Of a stretch of 5,847 bases of DNA, positions 1-5,772 are shown in pieces. This DNA comes from Spirosoma fluviale (GTDB taxonomy: Bacteria; Bacteroidota; Bacteroidia; Cytophagales; Spirosomataceae). The translations under genes were made by a program, and so were the position numbers. The DNA lies in NCBI GenBank assembly GCA_945906915.1, contig CAMDSI010000132.1:1-5847 (forward strand). The letters are read 5' to 3'. Within the stretch, counting starts at the first letter, position 1. Every line of letters starts with the position of its first letter. The notes below the pieces were generated by a model that made no database searches, was not told the DNA's origin, and worked only from the letters and a program-made list of their open reading frames with translations.

Positions 1-92
1 GATTTATCCTCCTGCCATTTGATGTACTGAGCCTCCCCTTTAAAGGCAAAAATGAGAAACAGAAAGAGGAGTAGGCTTGCTTTTTTTAGCAT
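1..92 (-). CDS. N-terminal fragment of a secreted protein (signal peptide; truncated by the window edge)
   Basis: Reading the minus strand from an ATG at 92-90 gives 30 open codons running off the left edge. The product begins MLKKASLLLFLFLIF and continues to a Gly-Glu-Ala|Gln-Tyr junction. This is a classic Sec signal peptide: a short lysine-rich start, a hydrophobic core at about residues 5-17, and probable signal peptidase I cleavage after Ala21. That leaves Gln at the mature N-terminus, as is very common in Bacteroidota exported proteins. There is no lipobox cysteine. The mature part seen (about 9 residues, starting QYIKWQ) is too short to assign a family, so the function is unknown beyond export to the periplasm, outer membrane or outside. 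A good promoter match lies directly upstream, which supports the start chosen. Confidence 0.75.
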   Translation of the reverse strand, partial: MLKKASLLLFLFLIFAFKGEAQYIKWQEDK

Positions 93-96
93 GTTA

Positions 97-129
97 TTGT
101 GGTTGCGTCCCCAAAAATAACTAATTTTG
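97..129 (+). promoter_or_regulatory. Putative Bacteroidota-type promoter of psd
   Basis: A TTG at 97-99 (possible -33 element) is followed after 22 bp by TAATTTTG at 122-129. The latter fits the TAnnTTTG -7 consensus of Bacteroidota primary sigma factors. A second TTG at 103-105 would give a 16-bp spacing. Transcription would start around 134-137, leaving a leader of roughly 25 nt before the ATG at 161. It overlaps the opposing promoter at 112-140. This is a pattern match only. Confidence 0.5.
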
Positions 130-140
130 TAAATTAACAA
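112..140 (-). promoter_or_regulatory. Putative Bacteroidota-type promoter of the leftward secreted-protein gene
   Basis: On the minus strand a TTG (140-138) is followed after 18 bp by TATTTTTG (119-112), a full match to TAnnTTTG. The predicted start of transcription is near 105-107, about 15 nt upstream of the ATG at 92. The -7 box lies inside the spacer of the rightward psd promoter, only 2 bp from that promoter's own -7 box. This is a pattern match only. Confidence 0.5.
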
Positions 141-160
141 GTTTATTTAGTATTCAACGC

Positions 161-820
161 ATGACATTACACCGAGAAGGACGAACCTTATTAATCACAT
201 CATTACTTATTGTCCTGGTCATCAATGGCCTGGTAGCCAATTTCTTTCCGGAAAATGTTTTCTTGAGAGAAACGATCGTAGTGATTACGTCTCTTTTCTA
301 TTTGATCATCCTGCAATTTTTTCGTGTTCCCAAGCGCCATACCGAACTGAACCCTAATCATATCATCGCTCCGGCAGATGGAAAAGTGGTTGTCATTGAA
401 GAAACGGTAGAAACCGAATATTTTAAAGGTCCGCGCCGCCAGGTTTCGATCTTCATGTCCCCTTTAAATGTGCACATAAACTTCAACCCCATCTCTGGGA
501 TTGTTTCATATTTCAAATACCATCCAGGCAAATTCTTAGTGGCTTGGCATCCAAAATCGAGTACAGAAAACGAGCGAACTACCTATGTGGTGAAGCACGA
601 AAACGGCACGGAGGTTCTTTTCCGCCAAATCGCTGGGGCATTAGCGAAACGTATTTGTTGGTATGCTAAAGAAGGGGATTCGGTTGTTCAAGGCACGGAG
701 TTTGGCTTTATTAAATTTGGTAGCCGTATCGATATCTATTTGCCTTTAGACGCAGAAATTTGTGTGAATATCAATGATAAACCAGTAGGAGGCGAAACGG
801 TTATTGCTAAATTAGCTTAA
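161..820 (+). CDS. psd: Phosphatidylserine decarboxylase proenzyme, short (type II) form
   Basis: The enzyme decarboxylates phosphatidylserine to phosphatidylethanolamine, the last step of PE synthesis, at the inner membrane. The 219-residue length fits the short bacterial/archaeal-type family. Residues about 9-27 and 36-54 are two hydrophobic helices that would anchor it. The conserved APADGKV block is at 70-76, with Asp73 as a likely catalytic acid. The MSPLNVH block at 99-105 supplies a candidate catalytic His105. The motif GFIKFGSR at 182-189 contains the Gly187-Ser188 bond, where this family self-cleaves into a beta chain and a short alpha chain (here 32 residues) whose serine becomes the pyruvoyl cofactor. 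The start is secure: an in-frame stop lies at 122-124 and 161 is the first ATG after it. No Shine-Dalgarno site is visible. No phosphatidylserine synthase or CDP-diglyceride synthase gene lies beside it here. It is convergent with the msrC-like gene, sharing TTAA at the stops. Confidence 0.93.
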   Translation: MTLHREGRTLLITSLLIVLVINGLVANFFPENVFLRETIVVITSLFYLIILQFFRVPKRHTELNPNHIIAPADGKVVVIEETVETEYFKGPRRQVSIFMSPLNVHINFNPISGIVSYFKYHPGKFLVAWHPKSSTENERTTYVVKHENGTEVLFRQIAGALAKRICWYAKEGDSVVQGTEFGFIKFGSRIDIYLPLDAEICVNINDKPVGGETVIAKLA

Positions 821-1308
821 GACCAAGAAGTCCAAGACTCCTCAATCAATCCGATAATTTTTTCAAGACCTTGCTGATCCACTTCAGAAAAGTCCGCAAA
901 TTGATCTGAATCCAGGTCAAACACCAGCACGACTTCCCCATTCACAATAGCGGGTAAAACAATCTCTGATTTCGAGGCAGACGCACAAGCAATGTGACCG
1001 GGGAAAGCCTCCACATCTGGAACTAAAACCGTTTCTTTCATCGTATAGGCGTGTCCGCAGACTCCCTTGTGAAATGGAATTCGGGTACAGGCAACTGGAC
1101 CTTGAAAAGGCCCTAAGACTAATTGATTTTCCTTAGTGAGATAGAAACCTACCCAGAAAAAACCGAATACCTCGTGAACTGCCGCCGCAATATTTGCGAG
1201 GTTCGCGTATTTATCTGTTTCTCCAGCTAAGAGTGATTGAATTTGAGGGAATAAGGCGGCGTATTTCTCCTCGCGAGTGCCCTCAATTTTGACTAAATCC
1301 TCTGCCAT
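817..1308 (-). CDS. msrC: Free methionine-(R)-sulfoxide reductase (GAF-domain fRMsr)
   Basis: This cytoplasmic enzyme reduces free methionine-R-sulfoxide back to methionine, probably using thioredoxin, and so repairs oxidative damage. The 163-residue protein is a single GAF domain. The family cysteines are all present: Cys74 (VACTRIPF), Cys84 (GVCG) and Cys108 (PGHIACAS). Their spacing of 10 and 24 is the same as Cys84/94/118 of the E. coli enzyme YebR/MsrC. Glu115, Asp131 and Asp133 match the substrate-binding acidic residues at the same offsets. From family knowledge Cys108 is the likely nucleophile and Cys84 the resolving residue. The ATG at 1308 comes one base after the stop of the upstream gene, so the two are probably translationally coupled. 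It is the last gene of the six-gene operon. Its stop codon overlaps that of psd on the other strand, and no terminator hairpin is visible at the junction. Confidence 0.94.
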   Translation of the reverse strand: MAEDLVKIEGTREEKYAALFPQIQSLLAGETDKYANLANIAAAVHEVFGFFWVGFYLTKENQLVLGPFQGPVACTRIPFHKGVCGHAYTMKETVLVPDVEAFPGHIACASASKSEIVLPAIVNGEVVLVFDLDSDQFADFSEVDQQGLEKIIGLIEESWTSWS

Positions 1309-1309
1309 A

Positions 1310-1783
1310 TTATGCGAAGTAACGTTGTAGCCAGGTTGTATCCGCTCTTTGTAACCAACCCGAGCGGTAAGTGCCCAGCGATTCTGTTTGAAGGGGGATT
1401 ACCTGTTGCGAAGGAGTCAAAGCGGGATTGTTTTTCAAAGCGGTCATAGGTAAAAGCGTTAGCTCGTTGCCTTCCACGACTGCCGTACTGCGATCGAAGA
1501 AATCAATACCTAAGCTTGCGCCCATCTCCTTGAACCAGCGCGTTGAGGCATCAATCGAGCAGCCAGAAGCGGCGTTAATTGTTTCATCCACAGCAATGAC
1601 AATCACTTGCTGAAAACGTATCTCAAAAGAGGCATTTAGACCCGCGCCATGCGCTGCCCATTGAGATAAAGACGGAACTAGATAGTCTTGAATTGCCTGA
1701 ATTTCAGCAGCCGAGAAAGATCGATTCGCTTGATAGACCCATACGCGGGAATGATCGGGCATTTGCTCAAAAGGTAAATACAT
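1310..1783 (-). CDS. Conserved Bacteroidota protein of unknown function (157 aa)
   Basis: I recognise the style of this protein (start MYLPFEQMPDHSRVWVYQ, internal SGCSID at 73-78, GIDFFDR at 92-98) as a family widespread in Bacteroidota. From memory, it is often labelled 'ABC transporter ATPase' in databases. That label is not supported here: there is no Walker A P-loop, no LSGGQ signature and no Walker B, and the chain is too short for an ABC ATPase. No signal peptide or membrane segment is seen, so it is probably cytosolic. Cys75, the only cysteine, sits in the conserved-looking SGCSID segment after a predicted beta strand (QVIVIAVDE, 59-67). The fold looks mixed alpha/beta. It starts 4 nt after the stop of the CCG-domain iron-sulfur gene and ends 1 nt before the msrC-like gene, so it is made together with redox proteins. 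Its function is unknown. Confidence 0.85.
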   Translation of the reverse strand: MYLPFEQMPDHSRVWVYQANRSFSAAEIQAIQDYLVPSLSQWAAHGAGLNASFEIRFQQVIVIAVDETINAASGCSIDASTRWFKEMGASLGIDFFDRSTAVVEGNELTLLPMTALKNNPALTPSQQVIPLQTESLGTYRSGWLQRADTTWLQRYFA

Positions 1784-1787
1784 AAGA

Positions 1788-2561
1788 TTACATGGATTGA
1801 TGCACTAATTCAGCTAAATCTACTACTTGGATATGTTTTTCTTTTCCTACTTTATTCAAGCCATCTTGGACCATGACCATGCAGAAGGGGCAAGCTAAGG
1901 CGACTTTGCTAACGCCTGAATCCACCATTTCTTGCACTCTTTTTACTTGCACGTCATCGCCACCGGCTTCGGGTTCTTTGAAAACCTGTGCTCCACCGGC
2001 TCCACAGCAGAGTCCTTTTGTTCTACAACTTTTCAGCTCGATTAGTTCCTTTTTTAATCCAGAAATAATTTCACGAGGGGCCTCGTAGACGCCATTTCCT
2101 CTGCCTAAATAGCAAGAATCGTGGTAGGCTACTTGTTCTACAGAAGCATCTTCGGCTGTTTTTATTTTTCCTGAGCTGATTAATTCTGCCAAAAGCTGGC
2201 TGTGGTGAATCACCTCATAATTTCCGCCTAAACTGGGGTATTCGTTTTTCAAGGTATTGAAACAATGGGGACAAGCCGTAACAATCTTCTTTACCGCGTA
2301 TAAATTTAGCACCTCGATGTTAGCCATGGCCTGCATTTGGAACAAAAACTCATTCCCTGCTCTCCTAGCTGGATCACCTGTGCAAGATTCTTCCGTCCCT
2401 AAGACCGCGAAACTGATACCTACTTTTTGAAGGATTTCAGAGAAGGCCCGCGTCACCTTTTTATGGCGATCATCGAAGGAGCCTGCGCAACCTACCCAAA
2501 AAAGAAATTCCGGCTGCTCCCCCGCTGCGGCGAATTCAGCCATCGTTTTAATCTTCTCCAT
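1788..2561 (-). CDS. CCG-domain iron-sulfur protein, HdrB/LutA-like
   Basis: This is a soluble 257-residue protein built of two CCG (cysteine-rich, heterodisulfide-reductase B-type) domains, which in HdrB bind unusual Fe-S clusters. Domain 2 is complete: Cys150 (HDSCYLGRG), Cys185-Cys186-Gly (LCCGAGG at 184-190) and Cys224-x2-Cys227 (ACPFC). Domain 1 has Cys25 (VGCAGSFD), Cys60 and Cys97-x2-Cys100 (ACPHC), but its central motif reads Ser-Cys-Thr-Gly instead of Cys-Cys-Gly. The family passes electrons between a ferredoxin-type subunit and a disulfide, quinone or flavin partner. The obvious partner is the membrane Fe-S protein at the head of the operon (4424-5737), two genes upstream. The start at 2561 overlaps the previous gene by 14 nt. 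An in-frame ATG at 2543 (Met7) would remove the overlap, and both are possible. The physiological substrate cannot be read from the sequence. Confidence 0.9.
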   Translation of the reverse strand: MEKIKTMAEFAAAGEQPEFLFWVGCAGSFDDRHKKVTRAFSEILQKVGISFAVLGTEESCTGDPARRAGNEFLFQMQAMANIEVLNLYAVKKIVTACPHCFNTLKNEYPSLGGNYEVIHHSQLLAELISSGKIKTAEDASVEQVAYHDSCYLGRGNGVYEAPREIISGLKKELIELKSCRTKGLCCGAGGAQVFKEPEAGGDDVQVKRVQEMVDSGVSKVALACPFCMVMVQDGLNKVGKEKHIQVVDLAELVHQSM

Positions 2562-3429
2562 TATTCTTTTGCTGCTCCCGCATTTGCGTAACCGTTAGTC
2601 TGCTACCATCGTCACTCCAACCTGGAGGCCCGAAAACATAACCGAATACGGATGTAATACTTTTCGCATGCCAAACATCTTTAGCCATCTGCACCCATTC
2701 GTAGAACGCAATCTTAGCGGGATTATAACTTTCGATTTGCTTCGTTAAACCATAGGTAGGTCGTTGATTTTCAGCAACAAATGATCCAAACATCCGATCC
2801 CATATAATCAATACTCCAGCATAATTCGTATCTAAATAATTCAAATCTATACCGTGATGCACCCGGTGATGTGACGGCGTGTTTAAGATATACTCAAACC
2901 AGCGTGGCATCTTATTAATCAACTCCGTATGAATCCAGTATTGATAAAGTAAACTGGTCTGCTGGAAGAAAATCACAATGAATGGATGGACTCCCACTAG
3001 AGGTAACCAGAGCCAAAAAACAAAACCGCCCGACAAATTTCCCGTCCAAGTTTGACGTAGAGCTGCAGCTAAATTATACTTAGGAGACGAATGGTGAACT
3101 ACGTGAGAGGCCCAGTAAAAACGAATCACATGTGAAATACGATGAACACAATAATACGTTAAATCCTCTGCAAAAAAGGCGAAAACCCAAACGGGCCAGG
3201 TTTGGCCTAAATCAAACAATTTCCAATTCGTATAGACATAAAAAGACGCGCCGATTGTAATCGCCTTCGTCACAAAACCAACCCCTAAATTTCCCAATCC
3301 TAAACCAATCGAGGTCATCGAATCCTTTGCCTCCACTAAATCACGTTGCATTTTATAAACGATATAGGATTCCAGTAAGACCGTAAAAAGGAAAAAAGGT
3401 ACCGCGTATAAAATTAAAGTAGGTTCCAT
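2548..3429 (-). CDS. Sterol desaturase / fatty acid hydroxylase family membrane di-iron enzyme
   Basis: This 293-residue integral membrane protein carries the histidine clusters of the fatty acid hydroxylase superfamily. They are HRISH at 96-100, HVVHH at 109-113 and HHRVHH at 187-192, with a further His167 (WIHTE). These histidines bind two irons that activate oxygen to hydroxylate or desaturate a lipid C-H bond on the cytoplasmic face. Hydrophobic segments lie at about 5-22, 43-66, 79-94 and 135-165. The C-terminal 60 residues are polar, ending in a charged, low-complexity tail. The bacterial family includes enzymes acting on fatty acyl chains, carotenoids, ether lipids and sterol-like molecules, so the substrate is not known. 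The ATG at 3429 follows the hydrolase stop by one base, and the 3' end overlaps the CCG-protein gene by 14 nt. Its position between two electron-carrier genes suggests, but does not show, that they supply its reducing power. Confidence 0.92.
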   Translation of the reverse strand: MEPTLILYAVPFFLFTVLLESYIVYKMQRDLVEAKDSMTSIGLGLGNLGVGFVTKAITIGASFYVYTNWKLFDLGQTWPVWVFAFFAEDLTYYCVHRISHVIRFYWASHVVHHSSPKYNLAAALRQTWTGNLSGGFVFWLWLPLVGVHPFIVIFFQQTSLLYQYWIHTELINKMPRWFEYILNTPSHHRVHHGIDLNYLDTNYAGVLIIWDRMFGSFVAENQRPTYGLTKQIESYNPAKIAFYEWVQMAKDVWHAKSITSVFGYVFGPPGWSDDGSRLTVTQMREQQKNNGED

Positions 3430-3430
3430 A

Positions 3431-4420
3431 TTAGTTTAGTTTAACCACATTACGTAGAAATAATTCAGATGACGCGATCGGTTTATCTGTCAATTTGCCT
3501 AATAAATTTGACGTTATCACGTGATTTCCAGAATTAGGAAAAGCCTCTGATTTTTTCAAACCAACTGGCGTGCCTAATTGTTCAAACATCACTTTCATCG
3601 CATCGACGGAAACCACCATATCTTGGTGCGCCTCATCTTTGTAATAATACCCCATAAAAACAGGAATTTTTACTTTTTCAAAGACTTCTTTTGTCATGGC
3701 GTGCGTTAACAAATTTTGAACCGCTACCACACCTTCTAGGCGATAATGCAAGCTCCAATTCTCCGCATGACCCGGAGCCATGACCGCAATATCGCGGTAA
3801 TTGCTTCCTGTTATCAAATGTGCTAATTGTAATCCCCAAGGATTATCTAAAAGAGTCGCATTGGGATCTTTAATGGCAATGCAGGGCCCGTAAAGCATCA
3901 AGGCCTTGATTTCTGGGTGATTCGCCGCTAAAACCAGCGACATCGCTCCGCCAAAAGACGTTCCCAAAACCACCACCTCATCGCCTAATTTCTTCGCGAT
4001 AGCATAGTAGTTTTCAACGCTTTGGTAATACTCATCCGCCGTCACCGTCGCGTAGGTGGAATCGGAATCTGGCACCCCGTGTCCCGCCACACGAGCTAAT
4101 AATAGATTCGCCCCGAAATGCTGAGCCACCTCCCGATGCAAAGGATCGCCTTCCATCGGCGATGCAGAGAAACCATGTACGTACATAAAGACGATTTTGG
4201 TCTTTTTAGGTTGAGCTGAATCTGCCCAAATGATGCGCGCCTCATTCCCTGGCTTCAAAACCGTCTTCGATTCTTTCTCAGCAATGTAAGCGTCAATCGC
4301 ACGGGAAGAATCCGGAATGTCCGTCCAGCTGGCGCTAGGCGTTAGCATGGGTGTCTCCGGTTTAGGGCCTAAAAAATAGGCCGCTATTAATAGCACTAAA
4401 ACGACAAGTATTTTCTTCAT
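3431..4420 (-). CDS. Membrane-anchored or exported alpha/beta hydrolase (esterase/lipase-like)
   Basis: This 329-residue protein has an N-terminal hydrophobic segment (MKKILVVLVLLIAAYFLG) that acts as a signal anchor or uncleaved signal peptide. There is no lipobox cysteine, so the hydrolase domain probably faces the periplasm. The fold is alpha/beta hydrolase: the oxyanion-hole HGF motif is at 82-84 and a second family motif, GHG, at 113-115. The nucleophile elbow GTSFGG at 153-158 has Ser155. The acid is probably Asp262 or nearby (YKDEAHQD), and the catalytic His300 is in GNHVITS. The layout resembles carboxylesterases and monoacylglycerol lipases, so it likely cleaves an ester or acyl bond. 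The real substrate is unknown. The gene begins 3 nt after the membrane Fe-S gene and ends 1 nt before the hydroxylase gene. That spacing suggests tightly coupled expression and a shared lipid pathway with the hydroxylase. Confidence 0.9.
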   Translation of the reverse strand: MKKILVVLVLLIAAYFLGPKPETPMLTPSASWTDIPDSSRAIDAYIAEKESKTVLKPGNEARIIWADSAQPKKTKIVFMYVHGFSASPMEGDPLHREVAQHFGANLLLARVAGHGVPDSDSTYATVTADEYYQSVENYYAIAKKLGDEVVVLGTSFGGAMSLVLAANHPEIKALMLYGPCIAIKDPNATLLDNPWGLQLAHLITGSNYRDIAVMAPGHAENWSLHYRLEGVVAVQNLLTHAMTKEVFEKVKIPVFMGYYYKDEAHQDMVVSVDAMKVMFEQLGTPVGLKKSEAFPNSGNHVITSNLLGKLTDKPIASSELFLRNVVKLN

Positions 4421-4423
4421 AGC

Positions 4424-5737
4424 TTATTCTTTAGCCCAATTCAAACGATCGGCAGGGTTAAATTTCCACGGACTTTGGTTCGTCTCCACATTCGCAAACA
4501 TGGCATTCCACGCACCCGGAGCATCCGAAAGCTCCATAATCTGGAATCGACGCATTTCTAAGATGATACTTAACGGGGAAAGCTCCATCGGGCAGGCCTC
4601 TACACAAGCTTGACAAGAAGTACAAGCGCGTAGCTCTTCAGCAGAGATTAGGTCAAAAAGCGATTTCCCATCCTCCACAAAAGCCCCTTTATTCGCCTTC
4701 AAAATTCCACCCACCTCTTCTAAGCGATCCCGGGTATCCATCATAATCTTACGTGGAGATAGGGCTCGACCCGTTTGATTCGCCGGACATTGCTCCGTGC
4801 AACGCCCACATTCCGTGCAGGAATAGGCATCTAAGGCATTCTTCCAGGTTAAATCCATCACATCCTTTGCACCAAACTTTGCGTTAGTTACCGCTTGTTC
4901 TTCTACTGGCTGGCCTAACATCAACTTCACTTCATGTGTTACCGACGGCATCGCGGACATCTTCGCAGACGACTCTAAACTGGAGAAATACGCAGAAGGA
5001 AAAGCAAAAAAGATGTGCAAATGCTTCGAGTAGGTCACATATAAAGCAAAGGACAAAATACCCAGGATGTGAAACCACCAGGCGCCCCGTTCCAGTAATA
5101 ATAAAGCAGACGTAGAAAGCGTCGATAAAAGCCCGGTAAATTGACCCGAGATCACAAACGATCCCACCGGCTGATAGTGCTCTACTCCTCTTGTTTGTAA
5201 TACGGCATCCGCCCCGTTCATCGTCCACAAAGCCATCATTAAAATGACCTCGATGAGTAAAATCTGATAGGCATCTTTAACGGGAAAACCAGCTAACTCC
5301 TTATGATTCGAAGGCTGAAGTCGCGCAGTATGAAACACCCCACGACGAAGGAAAAAGAACAAACAAGCCGCAAAAACGCCACCAGCTAAGAGCTCGAAAA
5401 AGTTCATCAAACCGGAATAGAAAGATCCTAAAAACGGCGCAAAAAGACGGTGTGTTCCTAAAATACCATCCAATACAATCTCCAAAACTTCGATATTAAT
5501 TAGAACAAATCCGATGTAAATTAGGAAGTGAAAAAAGCCTACGAGGGGCTTAGAAAACATTTTCTTTTGGCCGAAAGCTAATAAAGCCATTCGTTTAAAA
5601 CGTTCAGAAGGGTGGTCCGATAATTCCACCGGACGAGCTAACCGAATCGTTTGAATAATAAGAGAAAAACGCTGAAAAATCAGGTAAGACATACCCCCTA
5701 AAAGGGCGATAAATAGTATCTGAGGCAAATAGGTCAT
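4424..5737 (-). CDS. Membrane iron-sulfur electron-transfer protein (HdrE/DsrM-like membrane domain fused to HdrC-like ferredoxin domain)
   Basis: This is a 437-residue fusion. The first ~250 residues hold about five or six membrane helices (near 5-25, 66-90, 106-130, 156-173, 200-216, 221-246). Candidate haem-b ligands are His70 (FFHFLIYIG), His223 (WWFHILG) and His239/His241, as in the NarI/DsrM/HdrE cytochrome family. A linker leads to two 4Fe-4S motifs. The first is Cys307-x2-Cys310-x2-Cys313-x3-Cys317 followed by Pro. The second is Cys372-x2-Cys375-x2-Cys378-x3-Cys382 followed by Pro. This is an HdrC-type ferredoxin unit facing the cytoplasm. It most likely moves electrons between the quinone pool and the CCG protein at 1788-2561. 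It is the first gene of the operon, and its ATG at 5737 lies 36 nt from the end of uvrA. No clear ribosome-binding site or strong promoter is seen. Haem binding is inferred, not proven. Confidence 0.9.
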   Translation of the reverse strand: MTYLPQILFIALLGGMSYLIFQRFSLIIQTIRLARPVELSDHPSERFKRMALLAFGQKKMFSKPLVGFFHFLIYIGFVLINIEVLEIVLDGILGTHRLFAPFLGSFYSGLMNFFELLAGGVFAACLFFFLRRGVFHTARLQPSNHKELAGFPVKDAYQILLIEVILMMALWTMNGADAVLQTRGVEHYQPVGSFVISGQFTGLLSTLSTSALLLLERGAWWFHILGILSFALYVTYSKHLHIFFAFPSAYFSSLESSAKMSAMPSVTHEVKLMLGQPVEEQAVTNAKFGAKDVMDLTWKNALDAYSCTECGRCTEQCPANQTGRALSPRKIMMDTRDRLEEVGGILKANKGAFVEDGKSLFDLISAEELRACTSCQACVEACPMELSPLSIILEMRRFQIMELSDAPGAWNAMFANVETNQSPWKFNPADRLNWAKE

Positions 5738-5772
5738 CGTTGATGTAGAAAGTACATAAATGTAAAAAAAAT
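5738..5772 (-). other. Short intergenic spacer between uvrA and the operon
   Basis: These 35 bp are very AT-rich and include a run of eight T on the minus strand (5771-5764) just after the uvrA stop. TACATTTA at 5764-5757 differs from the TAnnTTTG -7 consensus at the last base. The nearest TTG upstream (5793-5791, within uvrA) is 26 bp away, which is longer than usual. I therefore do not call a promoter. There is also no G+C-rich hairpin before the T-run, so a terminator is not supported. Confidence 0.4.

Larger units (their letters stand above)
817..5737 (-). other. Probable six-gene operon
   Basis: Six minus-strand genes follow each other with junctions, in transcription order, of +3, +1, -14 (overlap), +4 and +1 nt. 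All six use TAA stops. No internal promoter-sized gap or terminator hairpin is present, so a single transcript with translational coupling is the simplest reading. The contents are Hdr-like membrane Fe-S protein, alpha/beta hydrolase, di-iron hydroxylase, CCG Fe-S protein, unknown 157-aa protein and methionine sulfoxide reductase. Transcription may start in the 35-bp gap before 5737, inside the end of uvrA, or by read-through from uvrA. Confidence 0.8.

Noticed and set aside
829..839. Small inverted repeat AGTC-CAA-GACT near the convergent stops
   Set aside because: It has a stem of only 4 bp, lies inside the msrC-like coding region and has no adjacent T-run; chance is the best explanation.
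1428..1613. Plus-strand open frame of 61 codons
   Set aside because: It lies antisense inside the 157-aa gene, has no promoter or recognisable protein features, and is explained as a shadow frame.
1310..1783. ABC transporter ATPase assignment for the 157-aa protein
   Set aside because: No Walker A, Walker B or signature motif is present and the chain is far too short, so the name is not supported.
1873..2088. Plus-strand open frame of 71 codons
   Set aside because: It is antisense to the cysteine-rich part of the CCG protein; its composition mirrors that gene and it resembles no family.
4932..5228. Minus-strand open frame of 98 codons in a different frame from the membrane Fe-S gene
   Set aside because: It sits wholly within the 437-aa gene, whose frame carries clear motifs and membrane helices; the 98-codon product has none.
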